Positions 8,114 to 16,272 of a stretch of 50,428 bases of DNA are shown piece by piece (position 1 is the stretch's first letter; every line of letters begins with the position of its first letter). The position numbers were made by a program, and so were the translations under genes. The notes below the pieces were generated by a model, which saw only the letters and a list, made by a program, of their open reading frames with translations, had not been told where the DNA came from and ran no database searches. The stretch is from Natrialba asiatica DSM 12278 (GTDB lineage: Archaea > Halobacteriota > Halobacteria > Halobacteriales > Natrialbaceae), in NCBI RefSeq assembly GCF_000337555.1, contig NZ_AOIO01000021.1, positions 1 to 50,428 of the forward strand, written 5' to 3'.

Positions 8114-9466
8114 TCACTCGACAAGCTGGATAAGGTTCCCGTTGCGCGTCGCGTGGAGGTCCCGACCAAGCTGGTATCCCTGGTTCTCGGCGAGGTCGAT
8201 GTACTTGGCCAGGTGCTCTAGGTCCTGGTGGGCAGGGATGATGTTCTGCGGTTGGAGCGCGTCGAGCATCTGATAGTGGCCCTCCTGGTTCATGTGGCCG
8301 GAGACGTGGATGTCGTCGTAGATGCGGGCACCCTGCATGCCGAGCAACTTCTCGGCCTGGTAGCGCTGCCCCTCGTTGGTCGGTTCGGGGATAACGCGAG
8401 CCGAGAAGACGACCTTGTCACCGTTGTCCAGTTCGTACGGCGTCTCGCCGCGGGCCATTCGCGTCAGCATCGCGCGTGGCTCTCCCTGGTGGCCGGTGAC
8501 GACGGGGAGGAAGTTCTCCTTGCCCTCGTTCATGATTCGCTTGAAGGTGCGGTCGACGGACTTGCGGTGCCCGAACATTCCCAGATCCGTCGGGAAGTCG
8601 ACGAAGTCGAGTCGTTCCGCGGTGCCGGAGTACTTCTCCATCGAGCGTCCGAGCAAGACCGGCTGACGACCGATATCGTCTGCGAACTCGACGAGGCTCT
8701 TCACGCGGGCGATGTGACTCGAGAACGTCGTCGCGACGATCCCGCCGTCGTAGTCCTCCATGCTGTAGAGGGTGTCCCGAAGGTGTTCGCGAGCGACGTT
8801 CTCCGAGGGCGTCCGTCCCTTCCGCCCAGCGTTCGTACAGTCCTCAATATAACAGAGAACGCCTTCGCCCTCGCGACCGATCTCGCGGAACCGTTCCATG
8901 TCGATCGGATCGCCGAGCACCGGCGTGTGGTCCATGCGCTTGTCCAGCCCGTAGACGACCGCGCCTTCGGGCGTGTGAAGTACCGGGTTGATCGCGTCGA
9001 TGATCGAGTGCGTGACGTTGACGAACTCGAGATCGACCTTGCCGGAGTCGCCGATCGACATCGTCTCGCCGGCGTCCATCTTGACCAGGTCGTTCTCGAC
9101 GCCGAACTTCTGCTCGCTCTCGATCTGCTGTTTGACCAGTTCGATCGTAAACGGCGTGGCGACGATCGGCGCGTCGTACCGGTGGGCCAACTTCGAGATG
9201 GCACCGATGTGGTCCAGGTGTCCGTGCGTCGGCACGATAGCCTGCACGTCGCCTTCGAGGTCGCTCATGACCCGATCGTCCGGGATTGCGCCCATGTCGA
9301 TCAGGTCGAGACTGTGCATCCGCTCGGTTTCGACGTTGTCGTGGATCAGAACCTGCGAGAGGTTCAGTCCCATGTCGAAGATAACGACGTCGTCACCGGC
9401 GCGAACGGCAGTCATCTGCCGTCCGACTTCTTCGTAGCCGCCAATTGTTGCAATTTCGATTTCCAT
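8114..9466 (-). CDS. rnj: Ribonuclease J (beta-CASP metallo-beta-lactamase)
   Basis: A 450-residue archaeal RNase J, a 5'-to-3' exonuclease. Seen: a metallo-beta-lactamase fold with the zinc motif THGHLDHIG near residue 78, a following His (NVTHSIIDA), then the beta-CASP region ending in [11 protein letters not shown] and the late His motif [18 protein letters not shown] and PAHQDLEHL. The start ATG at 9466 ([10 protein letters not shown]) is the usual start for the family; an earlier ATG four codons upstream is less likely. It lies directly before idsA with one base between and 258 bases after the isopentenyl phosphate kinase stop, so it could have its own promoter in that gap. Known role: mRNA and rRNA turnover. 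Confidence 0.94.
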   Translation of the reverse strand: MEIEIATIGGYEEVGRQMTAVRAGDDVVIFDMGLNLSQVLIHDNVETERMHSLDLIDMGAIPDDRVMSDLEGDVQAIVPTHGHLDHIGAISKLAHRYDAPIVATPFTIELVKQQIESEQKFGVENDLVKMDAGETMSIGDSGKVDLEFVNVTHSIIDAINPVLHTPEGAVVYGLDKRMDHTPVLGDPIDMERFREIGREGEGVLCYIEDCTNAGRKGRTPSENVAREHLRDTLYSMEDYDGGIVATTFSSHIARVKSLVEFADDIGRQPVLLGRSMEKYSGTAERLDFVDFPTDLGMFGHRKSVDRTFKRIMNEGKENFLPVVTGHQGEPRAMLTRMARGETPYELDNGDKVVFSARVIPEPTNEGQRYQAEKLLGMQGARIYDDIHVSGHMNQEGHYQMLDALQPQNIIPAHQDLEHLAKYIDLAENQGYQLGRDLHATRNGNLIQLVE

Positions 9467-9724
9467 AGTTCGTAGCACTGAAAGTCCGTATGACTCTCAT
9501 CGAAACAGTCCGCGGACTTCGATTCATCCGGCCCCGGCGTCTTACAGCACGTCGGCCATCCCGCTATGCGTTCGGCAACCCGTGATTAGCCGACGTTCTC
9601 CGGCCAACCACACCGAGACGCACTTGCCCGCGGGTTTCGCTACCCCCATCTACACGCCCGGGTGTTAAAAACACAGTGGGTTACACATTACCGGTCCCGG
9701 GGCGAGAAGCCGGTCAGAACAGCC
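9467..9724. other. Spacer between ipk and rnj, no gene seen
   Basis: 258 bases with no open frame of credible composition. It contains an A-rich GGGTGTTAAAAACAC element at 9660-9674 that could be a TATA-like site or a leftover terminator for ipk. No RNA gene was recognised. Confidence 0.5.
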
Positions 9725-10477
9725 TTACTGAACCGTCGTTCCCGGGTTCTCACCTGCGAGAAACCGCCCGATTCCTTCGAGTCCGAAAATCGATGCCTCG
9801 GCGTCGAGTTCGAGAAGCGCCCGTACCTTCGCGGCCATCCCGCCGGTCACGTCGGTCGATTCGCTCTCGCCGAGTACGTCCGCGACGGCGTCGAACGAGC
9901 CGATTTCTGGGACGACCGTATCCGCGTCGTCGAGGACGCCGGGGACCGTCGAACAGAGGCCGATCCGATCCGCATCGAGACTGCGAGCGAGTTCAGCGAC
10001 GAGTTCGTCGCCGCTGACGACGGTCGCGCCTTCGCCGACGTGGGCGACGAGGTCGCCGTGGAGGACCGGAACGAATCCCTCTCCGACGAGCGTTTCGACC
10101 TGCCCGCTCGGGAGCGCGAGTTCGCCGTCGGCATCGCGGTGGGCCGCCGAGAACGGATGCACCGGCACCGCCGGCACGTCCCGTTCCAGCAGGCGGCTCA
10201 GGACGAACTCGTTCAGCGTCGTCATCGCGCCGTGGATGTCGTGGACGGCGGCCGGATCGTAGCTTCCCGTAGTCGTGGTCACGCCGTGTTCGCTCGCGTT
10301 GTGGTGGCCGAAGCTGCCGCCGCCGTGGACGATGACGAGTTCGTCGACCGCGCCGTCTCCGCCCGCACCGAACGAACTCGCGATCGCATCCGCCGCTGCG
10401 GCGAGCGACCGCCCGTCGAGCGTTTCCGGGCGGTCCTTGTCGGTGATCGCGCTGCCGCCGAGTTTCAGGACGATCAT
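9725..10477 (-). CDS. ipk: Isopentenyl phosphate kinase
   Basis: A 250-residue amino-acid-kinase-fold enzyme. Seen: N-terminal LKLGGSAITDK (ATP-binding Lys and glycine turn), the HGGGSFGHHNA loop carrying the His that binds the substrate phosphate in this family, a GDELVAELA segment and a late DVTGGMAAKV motif with the catalytic-region Lys. Known: phosphorylates isopentenyl phosphate to isopentenyl diphosphate, the last step of the modified archaeal mevalonate pathway, after a decarboxylase encoded elsewhere. The start at 10477 overlaps the mevalonate kinase stop by four bases (ATGA), so translation is coupled. Confidence 0.95.
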   Translation of the reverse strand: MIVLKLGGSAITDKDRPETLDGRSLAAAADAIASSFGAGGDGAVDELVIVHGGGSFGHHNASEHGVTTTTGSYDPAAVHDIHGAMTTLNEFVLSRLLERDVPAVPVHPFSAAHRDADGELALPSGQVETLVGEGFVPVLHGDLVAHVGEGATVVSGDELVAELARSLDADRIGLCSTVPGVLDDADTVVPEIGSFDAVADVLGESESTDVTGGMAAKVRALLELDAEASIFGLEGIGRFLAGENPGTTVQ

Positions 10478-11460
10478 TCGATCCGGCGCACCCCCTCCTC
10501 GGCGAGTTCGGCGCGGAACGCATCCTCGCAGCCCGGGGTGAACGACAGGGCCGTCTCGGTTTCCTCGGTCGGGTCGAGGGCGACGATACAGCCGCCGCCG
10601 CCGGCACCCGTCAGCTTCGCGCCGTCGGCCCCGGCGTCGCGGGCCGCCCAAACCATCGTCTCGAGCGAGCGCGAGGAGACGCCAAGCGCCGAGAGCAGCC
10701 CGTGGTTGAAGTTCATGAGTCGCCCGAGTTCAGCGACGTCGCCGTCGGCCAGTACGTCCTCCCCGTTTCTGACGATGTCGCCGATCGCTTCGACCGTGTC
10801 CGCGGCGAACTCGTACTCCTCGCGGAGGGTGCGCACGCCGGAAACGAGTTCGCCCGTCTCGCCGGCTCCGCCGTCGAAGCCGATCACGAGGGGGAGATCA
10901 GGGGCCTCAATCGACCGGCAATCGTCACCCTCGACGCGGACCGCACCGCCCGTCGCCGAACAGAACGTGTCCGCGCGTGACGCCTGGCCGTCCTGGACCT
11001 CGTGCTCGGTTCGGTAGGCGCGTTCGGCGAGTTCGGCCGGCTCGAGCGTCGTTCCGAGCGCGCGGGTGCCGGCGTCGATCGCCGCGACGACGACCGCCGC
11101 GGAGGAGCCAAGGCCCGCCCCGAGCGGGATATCGCTCTCGATCGTCACGTCGAAGCCGACGTCCTCCTCGCCGGTAACTTCACGAACCTGCTCGATCGCG
11201 CTGTCGACGTACTGCGTTGCGGCCATGAGCAGCGACTCCGATGCGTTGACATCGGGCCGCTCGTCGGCCCCGCCGCCGTACTCGACCGTAAAGCCATCCA
11301 GACTGAGATCCTCGGCGTGAACTCGCAGTTTACTGTCGTCCCGGCGTTCGACGCCGACCCGTGCTCGCACCTCGATCGCACACGGGACGGCGGGTTCGCC
11401 GTAGACGACCGCGTGCTCCCCGAACAGATAGACCTTCCCGGGGGCGCTCGAAACTGTCAT
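10474..11460 (-). CDS. mvk: Mevalonate kinase
   Basis: A 328-residue GHMP kinase making phosphomevalonate from mevalonate. Seen: N-terminal GKVYLFGEHAVVYG, the GHMP phosphate-binding loop PLGAGLGSSAA near residues 112-122, and the C-terminal KLTGAGGGGCIVAL. Usual archaeal length. First gene of an mvk-ipk unit with a clear TATA box, followed by RNase J and idsA in the same direction. The window's right end carries part of HMG-CoA synthase, an earlier step of the same pathway. Confidence 0.96.
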   Translation of the reverse strand: MTVSSAPGKVYLFGEHAVVYGEPAVPCAIEVRARVGVERRDDSKLRVHAEDLSLDGFTVEYGGGADERPDVNASESLLMAATQYVDSAIEQVREVTGEEDVGFDVTIESDIPLGAGLGSSAAVVVAAIDAGTRALGTTLEPAELAERAYRTEHEVQDGQASRADTFCSATGGAVRVEGDDCRSIEAPDLPLVIGFDGGAGETGELVSGVRTLREEYEFAADTVEAIGDIVRNGEDVLADGDVAELGRLMNFNHGLLSALGVSSRSLETMVWAARDAGADGAKLTGAGGGGCIVALDPTEETETALSFTPGCEDAFRAELAEEGVRRIE

Positions 11461-11484
11461 GTCCGGCCGTTCGTACGACGACGA

Positions 11485-11494
11485 TTAATACCTA
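11485..11494 (-). promoter_or_regulatory. TATA box of the mvk-ipk unit
   Basis: Read on the minus strand, GGTATTAATC is centred about 29 bases before the mvk ATG, fitting a leaderless transcript. Confidence 0.5.
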
Positions 11495-11623
11495 TCCTCT
11501 CGGATTCTTCGGTTCTCGGTAGTTCCGTTGATCGTGTTTCACGGGGGAACGCAACTGTCCGGTATCCTGCCGGATATCACTCGGTATGACGTGGAGACAG
11601 GGATCGCCCTTGTCGCATACGGC

Positions 11624-11642
11624 GTCCCGTTTCGGCCGGGAC
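11624..11642. other. Small hairpin GTCCCG/CGGGAC
   Basis: A 6-bp stem with a 7-base loop in the 271-base region between the divergent mvk and lipoprotein genes, just before the TATA box at 11651. It may be regulatory or chance. Confidence 0.25.
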
Positions 11643-11650
11643 ACGTTTGG

Positions 11651-11659
11651 TTATAAATA
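11651..11659 (+). promoter_or_regulatory. TATA box of the unknown lipoprotein gene
   Basis: TTATAAATA is the strongest TATA match in the window. It lies 73-81 bases before the ATG, so the transcript would carry a leader of roughly 50 bases, unlike the leaderless pattern of most genes here. Confidence 0.55.
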
Positions 11660-11686
11660 AGTTCTGGTGGCTTGCTGATCGCCACA

Positions 11687-11698
11687 GCCGGTACCGGC
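11687..11698. promoter_or_regulatory. Perfect palindrome GCCGGTACCGGC, possible operator
   Basis: A perfect 12-bp inverted repeat about 30 bases after the TATA box, at or just past the expected transcription start, where a bound repressor would block initiation. A further GCCGGC follows at about 11704. The function is inferred from position only. Confidence 0.35.
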
Positions 11699-11731
11699 GT
11701 ATATGCCGGCTTGATTCGAGGCTTGATGTAG

Positions 11732-13012
11732 ATGCAACTACGACCATCCGATCGACCCGAGGACCATCGACGACGGCGGTTGCTTCGAACCGTCGGTGCA
11801 GCGGTCACGACTGGGACAGTAATTTCGACGGCAGGCTGTCTCGCTTCACTACCGATGCTCGGCCAGCAGATACGATACGCGGACGTCGACGTTCCGAATT
11901 CCGGCGAGCCGATCTACCGGGAATGGATCCCGGCAGCGTCGGCGCTCGACGGCAGCAACGACAACTGGGCGAACGTGATGTATGCGACGCCCGGTGAGAT
12001 GGGCGAGTCCGTCATCGGCGCTCGATACAGCATGACGGACGCGCTTTTGCGAGCGCAGATGGACTATCTCGGCGTCGGGTACGAAAACTACGAACGCGTC
12101 GTCGGTACCGGCCCGGTAATTATCGGACTCGGATCGTTTACTGCGGCGACCGTTCGCGAGACGATCCTCGAGAGCGGCTACGAGCGTCTCGGTTCCTACG
12201 AAGGATACGACTGCTTCGAACGAACCGATCTCACCCGCGGTGTCGCCGTTCGTGATGGCGTCATAATTTTTCGCCGCCGAAAGAACGACGGCGGCTCGCT
12301 CGACGTAGTCGACCTCGAGACGGCTATCGATGCGGGTGCTGGCCGAATCGAACGACACTACGAGGCTGACGACCGGTTCGAGCGACTCACTCGAGCAGCG
12401 GGCTCTCGCCCGGAACTACAGGTTATGCGGAGTAAGAGCCTTCTCAACGGCGATCTTGTCGATAAATTCGACGTTCGATGGTCGTCGATGGGGTACACCT
12501 TCGACGAGGACAGAATCTATCACCAATTCGTCCACGTCTGCGGGGAAGAGCCGTCACTCTCCGAACGGCGCGTCAAAGCCGTCCTCGAACATGACAATCG
12601 AGCCCTCGACGCGTATGCGGTGGACGTGACGATCGACGACCCGATTCTGCAGATCGACATGAGCGAATCACACGCCGCCGCTCGCGACCGATCGTCGTCC
12701 GATGGCGTAACGTACCCACAGATTACGTGGGGTGTCCGGACGGTGGCCGATGGCGAACAGATCGAACTCTCCCACGATGGCGGTGACGCCGTCGACGCAA
12801 ACCGCCTCACCGTCACGTACGGTGCGAATTTCGACACCGAACCGAAACCCGATCGGCAGTTCGCAGACGAGTTCGAAACCGTCGAATCGGGTGCGTCCCT
12901 GACACTCGATATTACCGATCGTCCACAGGAGGTGTCGGTAACGGTGGGCTATCGCCCTCGTGAGTCGAGTTCGCTCACAGTCCTCTTTCGAGTCGATCCG
13001 TCGTTCGTATGA
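11732..13012 (+). CDS. Unknown Tat-type lipoprotein
   Basis: A 426-residue protein I do not recognise. Seen: an Arg-rich N-terminus (DHRRRRLLRTVGAAV) resembling a Tat signal, then a lipobox STAGC, so probably a lipid-anchored exported protein. The mature part is acidic and has no membrane helix. It has an early YREWIPAAS segment, a central stretch around residues 120-220 built like an alternating alpha/beta domain (ETILESGYERLGSYEGYDCFER), and a C-terminal region of beta-strand character (about residues 330-426). The early 'x-REWIPA' and 'GYDCFE' style resembles other haloarchaeal lipoproteins of unknown role, from memory only. It is followed 156 bases later by a regulator/small-membrane-protein pair. 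Confidence 0.7.
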   Translation: MQLRPSDRPEDHRRRRLLRTVGAAVTTGTVISTAGCLASLPMLGQQIRYADVDVPNSGEPIYREWIPAASALDGSNDNWANVMYATPGEMGESVIGARYSMTDALLRAQMDYLGVGYENYERVVGTGPVIIGLGSFTAATVRETILESGYERLGSYEGYDCFERTDLTRGVAVRDGVIIFRRRKNDGGSLDVVDLETAIDAGAGRIERHYEADDRFERLTRAAGSRPELQVMRSKSLLNGDLVDKFDVRWSSMGYTFDEDRIYHQFVHVCGEEPSLSERRVKAVLEHDNRALDAYAVDVTIDDPILQIDMSESHAAARDRSSSDGVTYPQITWGVRTVADGEQIELSHDGGDAVDANRLTVTYGANFDTEPKPDRQFADEFETVESGASLTLDITDRPQEVSVTVGYRPRESSSLTVLFRVDPSFV

Positions 13013-13168
13013 GGTGCAAGCACAACAGGTGATTCAGTTGTGTCTCGCACGTCACCGGTCGCGAGCAGCCACTGTCCCTCGACCGGCCGATCCGAACGAT
13101 TCCGGGCGCGCTATCATCGTCGCTCGTCGTTCGAAGCGACTATCTATCAACTACCGAACGTACTACCC

Positions 13169-13513
13169 GTGAGCGAGGACCTGCCGCTCGATACCGTCGT
13201 TGCGCTCCTCGATGACGAGTACGCTCGTTCGATCCTCACAGCGACACGCACCGAAGCCATGTCCGCCAACGAACTGACCGACCACTGTGACGCCTCGCTC
13301 TCGACTATCTGTCGCCGCCTGGAGCAGCTCGAAGCGGCGAATCTCGTTCGCGAGCGCACCCGGCCGCGCGCCGACGGACACCACGACACGATCTACGTTG
13401 CGACCTTAGAGGAGTTCCGGCTTCGACTCGACGATGAGGGATTTACGTTCAATCTTCGCTACCGCGACGAAGATGCCGCCGATCGGCTCAAACGACTGTG
13501 GGGTGACCTCTAA
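13169..13513 (+). CDS. Winged-helix transcriptional regulator
   Basis: A 114-residue DNA-binding protein with one ArsR-like winged helix. Seen: YARSILTATRTEAMSANELT leading into a helix-turn-helix (DHCDASLSTICRRLEQLEAA) and a wing with an Arg-rich turn. No metal-binding cysteine pair. GTG 13169 is chosen because the domain starts 13 residues later and the sequence before it is basic and unlike the family. Its TAA overlaps the ATG of the next gene by one base. Such a regulator paired with a four-helix mini membrane protein is a recurrent haloarchaeal arrangement; the signal it senses is unknown. Confidence 0.85.
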   Translation: MSEDLPLDTVVALLDDEYARSILTATRTEAMSANELTDHCDASLSTICRRLEQLEAANLVRERTRPRADGHHDTIYVATLEEFRLRLDDEGFTFNLRYRDEDAADRLKRLWGDL

Positions 13514-13824
13514 TGCTTCCCGGCGTTCGTCCGATCGAACTCGCCGTTGGAGCGCTCGCTGCCGGTGCAACCCTCCTCGGACTGTACATCGGGTACCAGG
13601 CGTTCCGTGCCTGGGGCCGCCACCGTGACCCATCGATGCGGTATCTCGCCCTCGGCTTGCTCCTCCTGACGGTCGGGACGTATTCGATGTCGTTCGTCGG
13701 GACCGTCCTCATCAACTTGCGGCTTCTCTCGCTACCGCAGCAGGACTGGTTCTGGCTCGCCGTTCACACCGCCCAATTTACTGGCCTGGCACTGATCGCC
13801 TACGCGCTCCATCGCCGCCCCTGA
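13513..13824 (+). CDS. Small membrane protein paired with the regulator (DUF7521-like)
   Basis: 103 residues with three or four membrane segments (about residues 8-28, 42-65, 75-98). Seen: short basic loops (RAWGRHRDPSMR) and a basic C-terminus (HRRP), so that end is probably cytoplasmic. It starts inside the stop codon of the winged-helix gene, so the two are translationally coupled. I assign it from memory to the haloarchaeal family labelled DUF7521; its function is unknown. A membrane sensor for the partner regulator is a fair guess only. Confidence 0.75.
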   Translation: MLPGVRPIELAVGALAAGATLLGLYIGYQAFRAWGRHRDPSMRYLALGLLLLTVGTYSMSFVGTVLINLRLLSLPQQDWFWLAVHTAQFTGLALIAYALHRRP

Positions 13825-13856
13825 TCCCCGCGACGCTCGACGCCACCGCCGTCCTG

Positions 13857-13866
13857 ATAATTTAAG
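13857..13866 (+). promoter_or_regulatory. TATA box of thiR
   Basis: ATAATTTAAG is centred about 29 bases before the ATG at 13891, consistent with a leaderless transcript. Confidence 0.55.
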
Positions 13867-13890
13867 CCAGTGTCGTTCGAACGCCGGCGT

Positions 13891-14814
13891 ATGTCTCTCG
13901 TGCTCCCCAGCGAACTCGTCGTCGATCGATTTCTCCCGACGGTGCGGGCGATGCTCGCCGCAGAACTCGCCGAGCGCGGGATGACCCAACAGGAAATCGC
14001 CGCGAACCTCGGCGTCACCCAAGCCGCAGTCAGCAAGTACGTAAGCGGCGAGAGCGGCGGCGACGACCGTTTTCGTGACGACCCGGATACCGTCGCCACG
14101 GTCGAGCGCATCGCCGACGGCCTCGCGAGCGGCGGGATGGACGGCTACGACGCCCTCGCCGAACTCCTCTCGCTCGTCCGCAGTCTCGAGGACCGGGGTC
14201 CGATCTGTGAACTCCACGAGGAGGAAATGCCCGCGCTCCGGGGCCTCGGCTGCGATCTCTGCGTTCGCGGCCTCGATCCGGATATCAGCGCCGAGCGGGA
14301 CGTGCTCGCGACCGTCCGAACGGCCGCCCGAACGCTCGCCGCGACGCCGGGAATGGTCGACTCCATTCCGAACGTCGGCACGAACGTCGGGATGGCGCTT
14401 CCGGACGCGCGCGATGAAACCGATGTCGCCGCCATCCCCGGCCGTATCCACGCCATGGGCGGGCGCATCGAAATCCCGGCACATCCCGAGTTCGGCGCGT
14501 CGAAACACGTCGCGACGGCTATCCTCGCCGCAGGCGCGATCGATCCGGCCGTTCGCGGCGCGATCAACATCGCGACGGACGATGCGATCCTCGAGGCCGC
14601 CCGAGCCATGGGGCTCGATCCGCTCGAGTTCAGCGCGGACTACGAGGACCGTGGCGAGCACCTCCGAACGCGGTTCGAGGAGCGGGGCGCGGTGCCGCGA
14701 GTCGCCTACCACAGCGGCGCGTTCGGCATCGAACCGGCGACGTACGTGTTCGGTGACAGCGCCGACGATGCGGCCGCCCTGATCGGGGAACTGCTCGACG
14801 CTGCGATGGCGTAA
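13891..14814 (+). CDS. thiR: ThiR-type regulator: HTH fused to ThiN domain
   Basis: A 307-residue protein. Seen: a helix-turn-helix at residues about 31-53 (MTQQEIAANLGVTQAAVSKY), a middle linker with a Cys pair (GLGCDLCVRG), and a C-terminal ThiN-like domain with NVGTNVGMALP, DVAAIPGRIHAMGG and FGASKHVA, which in ThiN proteins form the thiamine-phosphate site. Known: in archaea the HTH-ThiN fusion without a ThiD domain acts as a thiamine-phosphate-sensing repressor of thiamine genes. Whether this copy keeps synthase activity cannot be told. No thiamine biosynthesis gene is adjacent, so it would act at distant promoters. The ATG at 13891 fits the TATA spacing. Confidence 0.88.
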   Translation: MSLVLPSELVVDRFLPTVRAMLAAELAERGMTQQEIAANLGVTQAAVSKYVSGESGGDDRFRDDPDTVATVERIADGLASGGMDGYDALAELLSLVRSLEDRGPICELHEEEMPALRGLGCDLCVRGLDPDISAERDVLATVRTAARTLAATPGMVDSIPNVGTNVGMALPDARDETDVAAIPGRIHAMGGRIEIPAHPEFGASKHVATAILAAGAIDPAVRGAINIATDDAILEAARAMGLDPLEFSADYEDRGEHLRTRFEERGAVPRVAYHSGAFGIEPATYVFGDSADDAAALIGELLDAAMA

Positions 14815-15000
14815 CGGACGGGCGAATACCGCTGTGTCTCTGCCGTGACCGCTGTGCCTCGGGACGCGCTCCCGAACGGAACGAGCGAAATAAGCGAAAT
14901 AGTCGACCCGCAACTGTTACAGATGGTTTCGATGCGTGCGACCGTTCTACTGACCCGATAGTAAGGACCGCTGTCCGAATAGTTGCCTCCGGACACGAGG

Positions 15001-16248
15001 ATGGATTTCGTTATTACGATTCAACACGCGGCGAACGTCCACTTCTTCAAGCACGCCATCGCTGAACTCGAGGCTGCAGGGCACAACGTGTACGTGTTCG
15101 CTCGCGAGAAGGGGGTTACGGGAGAACTGCTCGACGCGTACGACATCGATCACGAACTCCTCTGTGACGAACCGAGCGGCTGGCTCGAATTGGGCGTGAC
15201 GCAACTGTACTACGAGGCGCGACTGCTGCGGCGAGCGCACGCGATCGACCCGGACTACATCATCACCAGTCACGGCATCGCCGCCACTCACGTCGCGACG
15301 CTGGTCGGTGCGGAGAGCCACGTCTACATCGACACCGAAACGGCGATCAACGGCGGCAATCGGCTCACGATCCCGTTCACCGACGCGCTCTACACGCCGA
15401 ACAGTTTCCGCGAATCCTACGGCGACGCACACGTCGACTATCCCGGCTACCACGAACTGGCCTACCTGCATCCCGACCGATTCGAACCGGACCCGGACCT
15501 GCTACGGCGGTACGGCGTCGACCCGCACGAGCAATACGCCGTCCTGCGCGTCGGCGCGTGGAACGGCAACCACGACATCGGCAAAGCGGGCATCTCGACC
15601 GTGGGCCGACGCACGATCATCGACGAACTCGCCGCCGCCGGTCGCGTCTACGTCTCCGACGAAGGCGACGGCCCGATCCCGAGCGGGGCCGACCCGCTTC
15701 CCGTCCCACCGGAAGCCTTCCACCATCTACTCGCGTTCGCCGACCTCGTCGTCGGCGAAGTCGCGACGACGACGCTCGAGGCCGGCCTCCTCGGGACGCC
15801 GACCGTCCGCATCAGTCCGTTCGCAGGGTCGACCGAGATGGGCAAGTTCCGCGAACTCGAAGCGTACGGCCTCGTTCGCTCCTTCCACACCGATTCCGAA
15901 CGGGAAGCAATCGACGAACTGAAACGGCTCGTTCGCGATCCACACACCGCAACAATCTGGGCAAATAGACGAGCAGCACTGCTCGAAACGAAGGTCGACG
16001 TGACTCAGTACATCCTCAGCCAACTACTCGAGGACGTTCCCGAACCGACGCCGACCGGCCGAGATCCGGATTCGAACCTGACCGTTCCGAACTCCTCCGG
16101 CCCCGGTCCGGGCTCGACCCCTAAACCAGGGCTGTCGCTTTCGAAGCCGACTCCGCGTCCGAACTCGAATCGGAACCGGCACCAGAATCAAAACCAAAAT
16201 CAAAACCAAAACCAAATCCACACCCAGAACCGAAACCGGCGACGCTAA
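15001..16248 (+). CDS. DUF354 family protein with a repeat-expanded tail
   Basis: A 415-residue protein. Residues 1-345 match the DUF354 family, which looks like a GT-B glycosyltransferase or UDP-GlcNAc 2-epimerase fold: N-terminal MDFVITIQHAANVHFFK, a TSHGIAATHVA segment, and a late donor-site-like stretch GEVATTTLEAGLLGTPTVR. Membership suggests work on cell-surface glycans, supported by the glycosyltransferase 24 bases downstream. The last about 70 residues are a Pro/Ser linker then NRNRHQNQNQNQNQNQ and a basic end, unlike the acidic proteome. In the next frame the same DNA from about 16123 reads as acidic Pro/Glu/Ser/Lys sequence, hinting at a frameshift or slippage in the tail. ATG 15001 is used. 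Confidence 0.82.
   Translation: MDFVITIQHAANVHFFKHAIAELEAAGHNVYVFAREKGVTGELLDAYDIDHELLCDEPSGWLELGVTQLYYEARLLRRAHAIDPDYIITSHGIAATHVATLVGAESHVYIDTETAINGGNRLTIPFTDALYTPNSFRESYGDAHVDYPGYHELAYLHPDRFEPDPDLLRRYGVDPHEQYAVLRVGAWNGNHDIGKAGISTVGRRTIIDELAAAGRVYVSDEGDGPIPSGADPLPVPPEAFHHLLAFADLVVGEVATTTLEAGLLGTPTVRISPFAGSTEMGKFRELEAYGLVRSFHTDSEREAIDELKRLVRDPHTATIWANRRAALLETKVDVTQYILSQLLEDVPEPTPTGRDPDSNLTVPNSSGPGPGSTPKPGLSLSKPTPRPNSNRNRHQNQNQNQNQNQIHTQNRNRRR
16179..16246 (+). repeat. Six-base-period CAAAAC/CAAAAT tract in the DUF354 gene
   Basis: Tandem CAAAAC and CAAAAT hexamers code for the (QN)n tail. The run is A-rich inside a G+C-rich gene, a composition break that favours slippage. Confidence 0.8.
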
Positions 16249-16272
16249 CAGAGACTCCACAACACCCACCGC

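Noticed and set aside
8228-9475. A long rightward frame opposite RNase J
   Set aside because: No motifs, composition of a mirrored gene; RNase J catalytic motifs are all on the minus strand.
16179-16246. Prion-like Gln/Asn tail as a functional aggregation domain
   Set aside because: Possible in form, but a frame change in a slippage-prone tract explains the unusual composition more simply.
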